DNA of 6,189 nucleotides from Chloroflexota bacterium. Lineage in GTDB: Bacteria > Chloroflexota > Anaerolineae > B4-G1 > SLSP01. Shown here piece by piece: positions 1 through 5,852 of this stretch. A program made the translations under genes and the position numbers. The notes under the pieces are model-generated. The model was given only the letters and a program-made list of their open reading frames with translations, was not told where the DNA came from and ran no database searches. The stretch spans positions 1-6,189 of the forward strand of contig JAKJAE010000176.1 of assembly GCA_022707665.1 (NCBI GenBank), given 5' to 3'. Position 1 is the first letter of the stretch. Each line of letters opens with the position of its first letter.

Positions 1-72
1 GGGCAACGCGGACGTTGCGGGCAACGCGGACGTTGCGGGCAACGCGGACGTTGCGGGCAACGCGGACGTTGC
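1..72. repeat. Four exact tandem copies of an 18-bp palindromic unit
   Basis: The unit GGGCAACGCGGACGTTGC occurs four times without a mismatch (1-18, 19-36, 37-54, 55-72), and a fifth copy breaks off after a few bases at 73-77. The array continues off the left edge, so its true length is unknown. Each unit is an inverted repeat (GCAACG, four-base spacer, CGTTGC). The junction between units is also palindromic (CGTTGC, GG, GCAACG), so either strand could form alternating small hairpins. The length is a multiple of three, so the array encodes a six-residue repeat in any frame: R-N-V-R-V-A on the minus strand, G-N-A-D-V-A on the plus strand. Perfect identity suggests recent slippage expansion or homogenisation. 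More diverged relatives of the unit appear at 100-117. Confidence 0.96.
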
Positions 73-148
73 GGGCAGCGATCATGTCGCCATCGGCACG
101 AACGTTACGGGCGTTATCACTCTCCCGGCCAACCTTGCTCCCGTCCAT
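1..148 (-). CDS. Partial protein with hexapeptide repeats (N-terminal 49 residues only)
   Basis: The frame starts at an ATG at 148 and stays open to the left edge. It begins 17 bases after the stop of isomerase 1, on the same strand. A G-rich stretch (GGGGGGA) seven bases before the ATG could act as a weak Shine-Dalgarno site. The first 13 residues are polar. They are followed by six-residue periods: A-R-N-V-R-A, then D-G-D-M-I-A, then four copies of A-R-N-V-R-V. No signal peptide or membrane segment is visible. A period-six pattern with a small or hydrophobic residue at fixed spacing resembles the short-period beta-helical repeats of bactofilin-like polymers, but this is a resemblance only. 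The opposite strand is also open through the repeat, but its frame runs about 170 bases into the antisense of isomerase 1, which makes it less likely. The real gene could also be absent, leaving a noncoding repeat. Confidence 0.4.
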   Translation of the reverse strand, partial: MDGSKVGRESDNARNVRADGDMIAARNVRVARNVRVARNVRVARNVRVA

Positions 149-165
149 TGCGGCGTCCCCCCGGT

Positions 166-948
166 TCACGCGAAGAGCCCTTTCGCAAACGCGATATCCC
201 TGGCGATAAGCCGGTCCACGGCCTCCTCATCGCTGTACTCGGCCGTGAGGCAGATGACGCCGGCGTACCCTCGCGCCTTCAGCTCATCGACAACTCGCGA
301 CCAGGACGCCTTGCCCTGTGGACCCGTCGTCCAATAGACCTGCCACGTGGCCATATCGGCTTCCGGACCACTCGTACGCCGCCAGTACGCGTTCTTGAGA
401 TTGACCATGCAAAGGTGCGACCACACGGCATCCAATGCCAGGTCGGGCTCGTTGCCGTTGATTGCCTCATGAGCCGCATCCCACACGGCACCGAGGAACT
501 TCGGATCGTAGCCTTCGAGCAGTCGCTTGAGCCCGACAGCATTTGCCACAAACCGCCCGTTGTGGTTCTGCACGCCCAATTGGACGCCGTGTTTGTCCAA
601 CAGGGGCAGCAACGCATCGTAGGTTCGCCGGTAGCGCATCTCGGCCTCGATGTACGATTCGCCCTTCTCAACCGGCGCCATCACCCGGATCGTGGGCACG
701 CCAGCCTCGGCACAGGCAGCCATCGTCGCCTCATCCGTCGGGCCAGCAACGCTCAGGATCTTGACACCGAACTCGCCGAGAACGCGCGCAGCTTTGGGCA
801 GGGTGGCGACGGTCTCAGGTTCGACCTGGTACCCCGGACGTACCGGCAACTCGATTCCATCGAACCCGAGTCCGCTGACAAACGCACCCAGCCGTGCCAG
901 TTCAATCGTTTTCCACGGTTTCGTGAAGACTGAGTAGACAATTCCCAT
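166..948 (-). CDS. Sugar phosphate isomerase/epimerase 1, xylose-isomerase-like TIM barrel
   Basis: This 260-residue protein has the length and pattern of the AP-endonuclease-2/xylose-isomerase-like barrel family, cytoplasmic metal-dependent enzymes that isomerise or epimerise sugars and inositol derivatives. Visible landmarks are G-F-D-G-I-E-L at residues 28-34 (end of an early strand), V-Q-N-H-N-G-R at 126-132, V-W-D-A-A-H at 155-160, H178 before M-V-N-L-K-N, and T-A-E-Y-S-D at 235-240. D157, H178 and E237 are plausible metal ligands. At the fourth position, where many relatives have Glu before Asn-His, this protein has Gln127. The start is the only in-frame ATG near an AAGGAG site at 963-968, although the 14-base spacing is long. 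The gene follows the dehydrogenase by 61 bases on the same strand with no clear terminator, so the two are probably co-transcribed. The substrate cannot be told from sequence. Confidence 0.9.
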   Translation of the reverse strand: MGIVYSVFTKPWKTIELARLGAFVSGLGFDGIELPVRPGYQVEPETVATLPKAARVLGEFGVKILSVAGPTDEATMAACAEAGVPTIRVMAPVEKGESYIEAEMRYRRTYDALLPLLDKHGVQLGVQNHNGRFVANAVGLKRLLEGYDPKFLGAVWDAAHEAINGNEPDLALDAVWSHLCMVNLKNAYWRRTSGPEADMATWQVYWTTGPQGKASWSRVVDELKARGYAGVICLTAEYSDEEAVDRLIARDIAFAKGLFA

Positions 949-1009
949 AGCGATCGACTCTGCTCCTTCTTCTGTGAAGTATCTGGCTAGCCACAGTCAA
1001 CCCTGAAAG

Positions 1010-2011
1010 TCAGGCCATGATCCGCAAGCGGTCCCACGTCACCGCCAGGCGTAACGCTTCACCGGAGAAGAACCGCGCCATGTCGTCGGCCACCGCCTCG
1101 ACGAGGCGCATCCGGGACTCCGTCGTGTGACCCGACACGTGTGGTGTGAGGAAGACGTTGTCGAGATCACGAAGGGCATCCGCCTCCGGCAGAGGTTCCT
1201 TGTCAAAAACATCCAGCACGGCGCGGATGCGTCCGGACGCCAGCTCTGCCTTCATAGCTACCTGATCCACGATCCATGCGCGCGCCGTGTTGATGAACAG
1301 AGCACCGTCCCGCATCGCCTGGAAATGAGCCGGCCCGATCAGCTCGCGGGTCTCGGGTGTGACCGGCGCGTGAACTGACACGATGTCGCTCTCCGCAAAC
1401 AGTGCCATCAGTTCGACGCGCCGCACACCCAGAGCACTCGCCTCTGCATCACTCAAATAGGGGTCATAGACGGCGATGTCGCAATGAAAGGGCTTGAGCA
1501 ACCCGATGACGCGTCGCCCGACCATGCTCGCCGACACAATGCCAATCCGCTTATGGTACAGCTCGTGAGCATAGCCCTGACTCTTGGACCACCTCCGGTC
1601 CCGTTTCATCAGGGTCTCGTACCGGTACAGATCGCGTTGCGTGCTGAGCATCGCCCAGAGTGTATACTCGGCCACGGAGTCTGCGATGACGGCGGCGGCG
1701 CTCAACACCACGATACCGCGATCGTACCCCTCTTTCGGCATCAGATGCTTCACACTCCCGGCAGCATGCCCCACGATCCTCAGCCGGTCGGCCGAAGAAA
1801 GCAACTCGGGAGTGAAGGCTGGCGATCCCCATGAAGTCACCACGGCGTCGGCTCCGGGCAACAGAGCAGCCAGCTCCTCTGCGGTGAGATCATGGTCCGT
1901 CTCATTCCACACGACCTCCCCCAAGCTCTCGAGCGTCGCCCGAGCACGGCCCGATAGGATATCCCGGCTAAGGCTCGTTCGAGGCAAGAACAAGATTCTG
2001 CGTGTCCCCAT
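1010..2011 (-). CDS. D-isomer-specific 2-hydroxyacid dehydrogenase, NAD-dependent
   Basis: This 333-residue protein fits the D-2-hydroxyacid dehydrogenase family, which reversibly oxidises D-2-hydroxy acids to 2-keto acids with NAD(P). The N-terminal substrate-binding part includes the H-A-A-G-S-V loop at residues 82-87. The Rossmann domain starts at about 155. The acidic residue D183 in V-Y-D-P-Y favours NAD over NADP. The catalytic triad expected for the family is present: R244 in N-T-A-R, E272 in D-V-F-D-K-E-P, and H291 in T-P-H-V-S-G. The nucleotide loop is unusual: G-I-V-S-A-S-M-V-G at 157-165 replaces the first two glycines of GxGxxG with serine. In N-T-A-R-A-W, Ala245 replaces the usual glycine. 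An in-frame ATG lies 19 codons upstream, but 2011 is chosen because AAGGAGG lies eight bases before it and homology-like sequence starts there. Substrate specificity is unknown. Confidence 0.92.
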   Translation of the reverse strand: MGTRRILFLPRTSLSRDILSGRARATLESLGEVVWNETDHDLTAEELAALLPGADAVVTSWGSPAFTPELLSSADRLRIVGHAAGSVKHLMPKEGYDRGIVVLSAAAVIADSVAEYTLWAMLSTQRDLYRYETLMKRDRRWSKSQGYAHELYHKRIGIVSASMVGRRVIGLLKPFHCDIAVYDPYLSDAEASALGVRRVELMALFAESDIVSVHAPVTPETRELIGPAHFQAMRDGALFINTARAWIVDQVAMKAELASGRIRAVLDVFDKEPLPEADALRDLDNVFLTPHVSGHTTESRMRLVEAVADDMARFFSGEALRLAVTWDRLRIMA

Positions 2012-2019
2012 TGTGTGCG

Positions 2020-2026
2020 CCTCCTT
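2020..2026 (-). promoter_or_regulatory. Ribosome binding site deciding the dehydrogenase start
   Basis: On the minus strand the sequence reads AAGGAGG followed by eight bases and then ATG at 2011. This near-perfect Shine-Dalgarno sequence supports the internal start over the in-frame ATG at 2068, which overlaps the candidate -10 box. Confidence 0.8.
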
Positions 2027-2067
2027 CCAGAGAGCGGTCAAAGTACCCTCAGAAGCCCCCACCGCCA

Positions 2068-2095
2068 AGTATAGGCGTCAGTATCCGTCCCACAA
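2068..2095 (-). promoter_or_regulatory. Candidate sigma-70-type promoter for the dehydrogenase/isomerase 1 unit
   Basis: On the minus strand, TTGTGG (2095-2090) and TATACT (2073-2068) are separated by 16 bases. The -10 box matches the consensus at five of six positions; the -35 is weak beyond TTG. Transcription would start near 2061, giving a leader of about 50 bases before the ATG at 2011. This assumes a sigma-70-like consensus in an unidentified host. Confidence 0.35.
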
Positions 2096-2117
2096 TCGCG
2101 GCTGACTGGACCCCCGC

Positions 2118-2123
2118 TATAAT
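2118..2123 (+). promoter_or_regulatory. Candidate -10 box for the URO-D-like gene
   Basis: A perfect TATAAT lies in the divergent intergenic region, 106 bases before the ATG at 2230. No good -35 hexamer sits 15-19 bases upstream and there is no extended TG motif, so an activator or another sigma factor might be needed, or the match may be chance. The implied leader of about 100 bases contains a weak inverted repeat, GAAAAGG (2155-2161) with CCTTTTC (2180-2186). No riboswitch was recognised in it. Confidence 0.35.
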
Positions 2124-2229
2124 GCGGCCATGCGGCGCGTCACGGATGAGTCGGGAAAAGGAAATAACCTCGAAAGCTCCCTTTTCGCTGATCACCAAGC
2201 CCCTGCCAGCCCATACACATAGAGGGAAG

Positions 2230-3351
2230 ATGGACCACCGAGAACGCTTCATCGCAGCTATGGAGTACCAACCCGTCGATGCCGTGCCCAACTGGGAGCT
2301 TGGCGTTTGGGGCCAGACCCTGGATCGCTGGGAGGCCGAGGGGCTCGACCCGACCTCACTACACTGGAACTGGTTCGCTGGCGAGGCAACGCTGGGGATG
2401 GATCCCAAGGAGTTCATTTACTTCTGTGGGGACCCCCTGCCCAGGTTTGAGGTTGAGGTCTTCACTGAGGATGACCGCACCATCACCTATCGCGACGAGA
2501 AGGGCATGGTTCGCAAGGGACTCAAGGAAGGCAGCGCACATGGCACCCGCGCCTCAATGGACGAGTTCATCGACTTCCCGGTGCACACAATGGCGGATTG
2601 GAGAGAGGTCAAGAAGCGCTTTGACCCCACCAGCCCGCAGCGCTATGAGCCCAACTGGGACATCTTCCGCGTCGAGGGTTGGCGCCGGCGCAAACACCCC
2701 CTGGTCTTTGGCCCCAACTGCACCACACTGGGCTTCTACTGGTGGGCGCGTGAACTCATGGGTACCGAGGGGCTCTCCTATGCCTGGTATGACCAGCCAG
2801 CCCTCGTCCACGACATTATGGAACACCACGCCGAGTTTCTGATCGAGGGGGCGCGCCCGGTCCTCGAACGGACGACCGTGGACTACATCTGCCTCAACGA
2901 GGATATGGCGATGAAGACCGGGCCACTCCTCAGCCCGCGCACCTACAGGGAGTTCATCTTTCCCCGCATGAAGCGTGTCGTCGACTTCTATAAGTCCCTT
3001 GGCGTGCGCTACGTCGCCGTCGATACCGATGGCAACCCCGAGCGCCTGATACCGCTGCTGATGGAGGCCGGGGTCGACATCGTATGGCCGCTGGAACGCG
3101 CGGCAGACCAGGATCCTGTCCGCCTCCGCAAGCAGTTTGGCAGATCACTGCGGCTTTGGGGGGGTGTCGACAAACGTGTTCTCGCCCGGGGTCCCCAGGC
3201 CATCGATGCTCACCTGCTCACGCTGGCTCCGCTGGTCGAAGAGGGAGGGTACATTCCCATCATCGACCACACGGTCCCACCGGACGTAAGCTGGGCCAAC
3301 TTCCGGCACTATATGGAACAGAAGGCCAGGCTACTTCGCGGTGCACTATAG
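2230..3351 (+). CDS. Uroporphyrinogen decarboxylase (URO-D) superfamily protein, non-HemE type
   Basis: This 373-residue protein starts with M-D-H-R-E-R-F-I-A-A-M, the usual opening of URO-D-fold proteins. The fold is a TIM barrel shared by HemE and by corrinoid methyltransferases such as MtaA. Landmarks are G-F-Y-W-W-A-R-E-L at 168-176, N-E-D-M-A-M-K-T-G at 223-231, D-T-D-G-N at 265-269, G-G-V-D-K at 311-315, and E-E-G-G-Y-I-P with D-H-T-V-P-P-D-V-S at 337-354. D-T-D-G-N sits where MtaA-like enzymes carry the zinc-binding His-x-Cys, so that metal site appears absent. I also do not see the HemE R-Q-A-G-R arginine motif. Haem synthesis is therefore unlikely and the substrate is unknown. The frame is open back to 2002, but 2230 is chosen because family similarity begins there, GAGGG lies just before it, and the extra stretch covers the promoter region. 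The gene is transcribed alone, divergent from the dehydrogenase. Confidence 0.9.
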   Translation: MDHRERFIAAMEYQPVDAVPNWELGVWGQTLDRWEAEGLDPTSLHWNWFAGEATLGMDPKEFIYFCGDPLPRFEVEVFTEDDRTITYRDEKGMVRKGLKEGSAHGTRASMDEFIDFPVHTMADWREVKKRFDPTSPQRYEPNWDIFRVEGWRRRKHPLVFGPNCTTLGFYWWARELMGTEGLSYAWYDQPALVHDIMEHHAEFLIEGARPVLERTTVDYICLNEDMAMKTGPLLSPRTYREFIFPRMKRVVDFYKSLGVRYVAVDTDGNPERLIPLLMEAGVDIVWPLERAADQDPVRLRKQFGRSLRLWGGVDKRVLARGPQAIDAHLLTLAPLVEEGGYIPIIDHTVPPDVSWANFRHYMEQKARLLRGAL

Positions 3352-3368
3352 AGGCATGGCGCACACAT

Positions 3369-3408
3369 GAGGCCGGATCGGCGCACAACTCCAGGCCGAT
3401 CCGGTCTC
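3369..3408. terminator. Strong hairpin between convergent gene ends, possible bidirectional terminator
   Basis: Arms 3369-3382 and 3395-3408 pair over 14 positions (13 Watson-Crick pairs and one G-T wobble when read on the plus strand), with a 12-base loop. It lies 17 bases after the URO-D stop and 45 bases beyond the stop of isomerase 2. Position and stability suit a shared terminator. Neither side has a T-run, so it may act as an RNA 3'-end stabiliser or need Rho rather than being a classic intrinsic terminator. Confidence 0.6.
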
Positions 3409-3453
3409 GTGACGATCGGAAAGCTTCTCCGGGCCGCTGAGAGAGGTATTCCT

Positions 3454-4227
3454 CTACTTGCCCATCCGCCGAAGGGCTGCCAGGCTCCGCCGCGGGATAT
3501 CGAAACCGGTTCCGGTGCCTTCCTCAACCACGTACCATTCCGGGTGGTGGAGCGTCTCCGCGATCTCGAAGAATTCATCCCAGTTCGCTAGCCCTTCACC
3601 AATGACGGCATCTGGACCGGCGCCGTAGTCCTTGATGTGCAGCGTTCGCCCGCGCCCCGGGAACTTCCGCAGGATTCCATTCGGATCGCCGTCACCGTTG
3701 GCACAGTTGCCGTTGTCCATCTGCATCACGACGTCGGCGCAGGTGTTGCTGAAAAGGATCTCCCAGGCCGTCTCACTACCGAAGTGCACAAAGTCAAAGG
3801 GGTGGGCATGGTATCCCGTCCACATCCCGAGCGGCTTGAGCGTCTCCGCTGTACGATCGAGGATGTCAGCCAGTTCCATGATCCGGTCAACAGAGCTCAT
3901 CCGGGCCTGGTCGGCCGCAATGATAAGGAAATGACTGCCCAGGATCTGGTTGAGCTCGACCGTGCGCTGGAGCTTCTCACCCATCAGTGCCTCAGTTCGC
4001 ACGTGCATCCCACAACAGGCCAGGCCGTTGTCATCCAGCACCGTGCGCATCTGATGAGGCTCCCAGCCCATCCATTCGAGCTTCTCCCCGTCATAGCCAT
4101 AGGGCTCGACGCCTGCGTAACCGATCTTCGCTATCGACTCAAATGCAAAGGGCAAGTCCTTGGTGACCTCATCCCGTACAGAGTAGAGCTGCAGGCCAAT
4201 AGGAACCTTCTTCGTTGTCTCTGACAT
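3454..4227 (-). CDS. Sugar phosphate isomerase/epimerase 2, IolE-like TIM barrel
   Basis: This 257-residue protein belongs to the xylose-isomerase-like barrel family and resembles inosose dehydratase/IolE-type members. Landmarks are Q-L-Y-S-V-R-D at residues 13-19, G-V-E-P-Y-G-Y at 39-45, G-Y-H-A-H-P-F-D-F at 138-146, M-D-N-G-N at 170-174, L-H-I-K-D-Y at 196-201, and V-V-E-E-G-T-G at 233-239. H140 or H142, D171, H197 and E235 or E236 are the likely metal and substrate ligands. It is not closely similar to isomerase 1, so the two probably act on different compounds. The ATG at 4227 is chosen over one 14 codons upstream because AGGAGG lies seven bases before it and the family's first strand follows at once. 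It lies 63 bases downstream of the DUF1349 gene on the same strand, probably in one transcript. The exact reaction is not determinable. Confidence 0.92.
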   Translation of the reverse strand: MSETTKKVPIGLQLYSVRDEVTKDLPFAFESIAKIGYAGVEPYGYDGEKLEWMGWEPHQMRTVLDDNGLACCGMHVRTEALMGEKLQRTVELNQILGSHFLIIAADQARMSSVDRIMELADILDRTAETLKPLGMWTGYHAHPFDFVHFGSETAWEILFSNTCADVVMQMDNGNCANGDGDPNGILRKFPGRGRTLHIKDYGAGPDAVIGEGLANWDEFFEIAETLHHPEWYVVEEGTGTGFDIPRRSLAALRRMGK

Positions 4228-4234
4228 TCCTGAT

Positions 4235-4240
4235 CCTCCT
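4235..4240 (-). promoter_or_regulatory. Ribosome binding site of isomerase 2
   Basis: A perfect AGGAGG on the minus strand, seven bases before the ATG at 4227. It decides that start over the upstream in-frame ATG at 4269. Confidence 0.85.
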
Positions 4241-4290
4241 GGATTGTGTAGGGAACACCATCGGCGCATCGAAATCTCGAAACCGGATTG

Positions 4291-4896
4291 TCATTCTCCG
4301 GAACGGAAGTCCATGACAGGCTGGGGACTCAGCTCAAAACACGAGAACGTTGCGTGACAACCACCCACAAAAGGAGCTTGTGCGTGGACACCGACCATAA
4401 CTGTCTCCGGCATCGCAAGGCCAAACGTGCGCACAAAACGCCACCCCTTGCCGTCCAGACTGTAGTGCATGCCGAACACATCACCGTGGCGCGTGATCCG
4501 CAAGGCGCACTCGGGACCGGGGAGTACTTCGTTGTTGGCGTCATCCGACCACGGGTTGGTCACCACCGATACCACGGAGATATCACCGATGGGGCTGCGC
4601 TCCAGGCAGAGTTTGGCCCACTGTGCTGGGGCAGTTCGGACGGTCAGGGCCGCCGCATCGCCGAAACCCACCAACTCGGCGCGCGCGTGGGTCACGGCGG
4701 TGAAGTCCCCCGTCACCTCAGTGTACAACAGGCATGCATTGTCCTTCAGTGTTCCCTGATAGGGGCGGAAGAAGTCCGTCTTTGCCCAGGGCACGATGTG
4801 CAGGCCTTCAATGTCGAAGCGCCAGTCCGGCGGCTCCTCAAGCCATGCCAGTCCATCCGCCAGCTGCCGCCCGTGACAGCCCTCAAACAGGTTCAT
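4291..4896 (-). CDS. DUF1349 domain-containing protein (concanavalin-A-like fold)
   Basis: This 201-residue protein spans the whole length typical of DUF1349, a beta-sandwich family related to concanavalin-A-like lectins and sometimes named 'regulation of enolase protein 1'. Recognisable blocks are W-R-F-D-I-E-G-L at residues 25-32, T-D-F-F-R-P-Y at 40-46, D-N-A-C-L-L-Y-T-E-V-T-G-D-F at 52-65, W-A-K-L-C-L-E at 93-99, S-V-V-T-N-P-W-S-D-D at 110-119, and H-Y-S-L-D-G-K-G-W at 144-152. No signal peptide or transmembrane helix is visible, so it is probably cytoplasmic. Carbohydrate binding is plausible from the fold but unproven. The ATG at 4896 has GGGAGG seven bases upstream (4904-4909). It lies first in the pair with isomerase 2, hinting at a shared sugar-related role. 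It is complete, unlike the genes to its right. Confidence 0.88.
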   Translation of the reverse strand: MNLFEGCHGRQLADGLAWLEEPPDWRFDIEGLHIVPWAKTDFFRPYQGTLKDNACLLYTEVTGDFTAVTHARAELVGFGDAAALTVRTAPAQWAKLCLERSPIGDISVVSVVTNPWSDDANNEVLPGPECALRITRHGDVFGMHYSLDGKGWRFVRTFGLAMPETVMVGVHAQAPFVGGCHATFSCFELSPQPVMDFRSGE

Positions 4897-4949
4897 GCTG
4901 CCGCCTCCCGCCTAGTGAGCTAAGCCGAGTGTACACCACGAACCTGAAA

Positions 4950-4970
4950 CTGCCAGAACCGCTCTGGCAG
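4950..4970. terminator. Perfect 8-bp hairpin downstream of the channel remnant
   Basis: CTGCCAGA (4950-4957) and TCTGGCAG (4963-4970) form a perfect stem with a five-base loop, in the 110-base gap between the channel stop at 5007 and the DUF1349 start at 4896. On the minus strand it is followed by TTTCAGGTT, only a weak T-tract. It could terminate transcription coming from the channel region and so separate it from the DUF1349/isomerase unit, or simply sit in the leader of the latter. Confidence 0.45.
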
Positions 4971-5006
4971 CTCGCCCCAGGCCTGCCCGGCACTTCGTCG
5001 GCTTGG

Positions 5007-5852
5007 TCAGGCAACCGCTGCCAGAACGCGGAAGTCCGTGCCCGTAGGCTGCTGGAAGACCCGCAGGCCAAATGCCGGTGCGGCAGCGACCAGATGCTCG
5101 AAGATCTCGGCCTGGATTGCCTCATATGAGCCCCACGCCGTCGTCTTGGTGAACGCGTAGACCTCAAGGGGAAGTCCCATCGGTCCAGGATCGAGCTGTC
5201 GTATGAGAAACGCCATGTCGCCTTCCTGGTGGACATCGGCACGACTCTTCAGATAGGCACTTATGTACACTCGAAACACACCCACGTTCGTCAGCTCGTG
5301 CTCGGCACATACATCCCGGGTGCACGCATCATCACGACCGCCACGCGCCACCACATCAGCAATACGTTGCTCCACATAGTCCTGGATCAGGCCGATCTTC
5401 CGGAAGCGCTCGATCATCTCCGAATTGCAGAATGCGATGCTGGTGAGATCGACGTGCAGGGCGCGCTTGATCCGGCGGCCCCCACTCTCGGTCATTCCTC
5501 GCCAGTTGCGGCAGGGTGTATCGAGTAGCTTGTGCGTCGGCACGACCGTGATCGTGTTGTCCCAGTTCTGCACCTTGAAGGGTCTGTGCCGTTTCGGTCC
5601 ATTGGGGAACCCACGTCGCCAGGAAATATGTCAGCAGGAGCGGCACCAGCCATGCAAAACGATAGGGCCGCATATGCTTCACCAGGATGTCATCAACACG
5701 GGTCTTCGACCGTTGGGCCAGGTAGACGAGGCCTCGGGCGATCAGGTTGCGCGCAACCAGCAACACGGCAGCGTTGAGCACCAGGGCAACCCCCGCCAAG
5801 ACCCACGGCGCCAACACCGGGTTATCCTCAAGCCAGAGTCCTATGGCGCTCA
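5007..5852 (-). pseudogene. YbdG-type mechanosensitive channel (MscS family), middle deleted and frameshifted
   Basis: Two pieces of one channel are recognisable. The N-terminal piece (about 5852-5575) opens near W-L-E-D-N-P-V-L-A-P-W. It has a membrane segment rich in A/V/L, a linker with R-S-K-T-R-V-D-D-I-L-V, and a second membrane segment ending L-L-T-Y-F-L-A-T-W-V. The C-terminal piece (5576-5007) starts K-V-Q-N-W-D-N-T-I-T-V-V-P, continues with R-N-W-R-G-M-T-E-S-G-G-R-R-I-K-R, and ends with P-T-G-T-D-F-R-V-L, all hallmarks of the YbdG C-terminal half. The two pieces are in different frames and abut at about 5575. Compared with YbdG (about 415 residues, from memory), roughly 140 residues are missing, covering the remaining membrane helices, the pore-lining helix and the start of the beta domain. 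A GTG at 5573 could open a 188-residue soluble fragment, but it has no upstream ribosome site. No functional channel can be made from this sequence. Confidence 0.85.

Noticed and set aside
1..77. CRISPR array
   Set aside because: The copies are directly adjacent with no spacers, and the unit is only 18 bp and in codon phase.
2..335. Plus-strand frame with G-N-A-D-V-A repeats continuing rightward
   Set aside because: It would need to run about 170 bases through the antisense of isomerase 1, and the repeat character is lost after about 115. The minus-strand frame has a start, a possible ribosome site and operon-like spacing.
148..933. Plus-strand open frame of 261 codons
   Set aside because: It is the antisense of isomerase 1, which has clear family motifs. 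The plus-strand translation has no recognisable domain and a high content of Arg, Pro and His typical of GC-rich shadows.
2012..2068. Longer dehydrogenase start at 2068
   Set aside because: The added 19 residues are not family-like, and AAGGAGG sits correctly for the start at 2011.
2002..2229. Upstream in-frame extension of the URO-D-like gene (449-residue version)
   Set aside because: The extra 76 residues show no family similarity, overlap the dehydrogenase start and both candidate promoters, and lack a good ribosome site. The family begins at M-D-H-R-E-R-F.
3637..4923. Long plus-strand frames (3637-4224 and 4288-4923)
   Set aside because: They are antisense to isomerase 2 and the DUF1349 gene and show no domain features.
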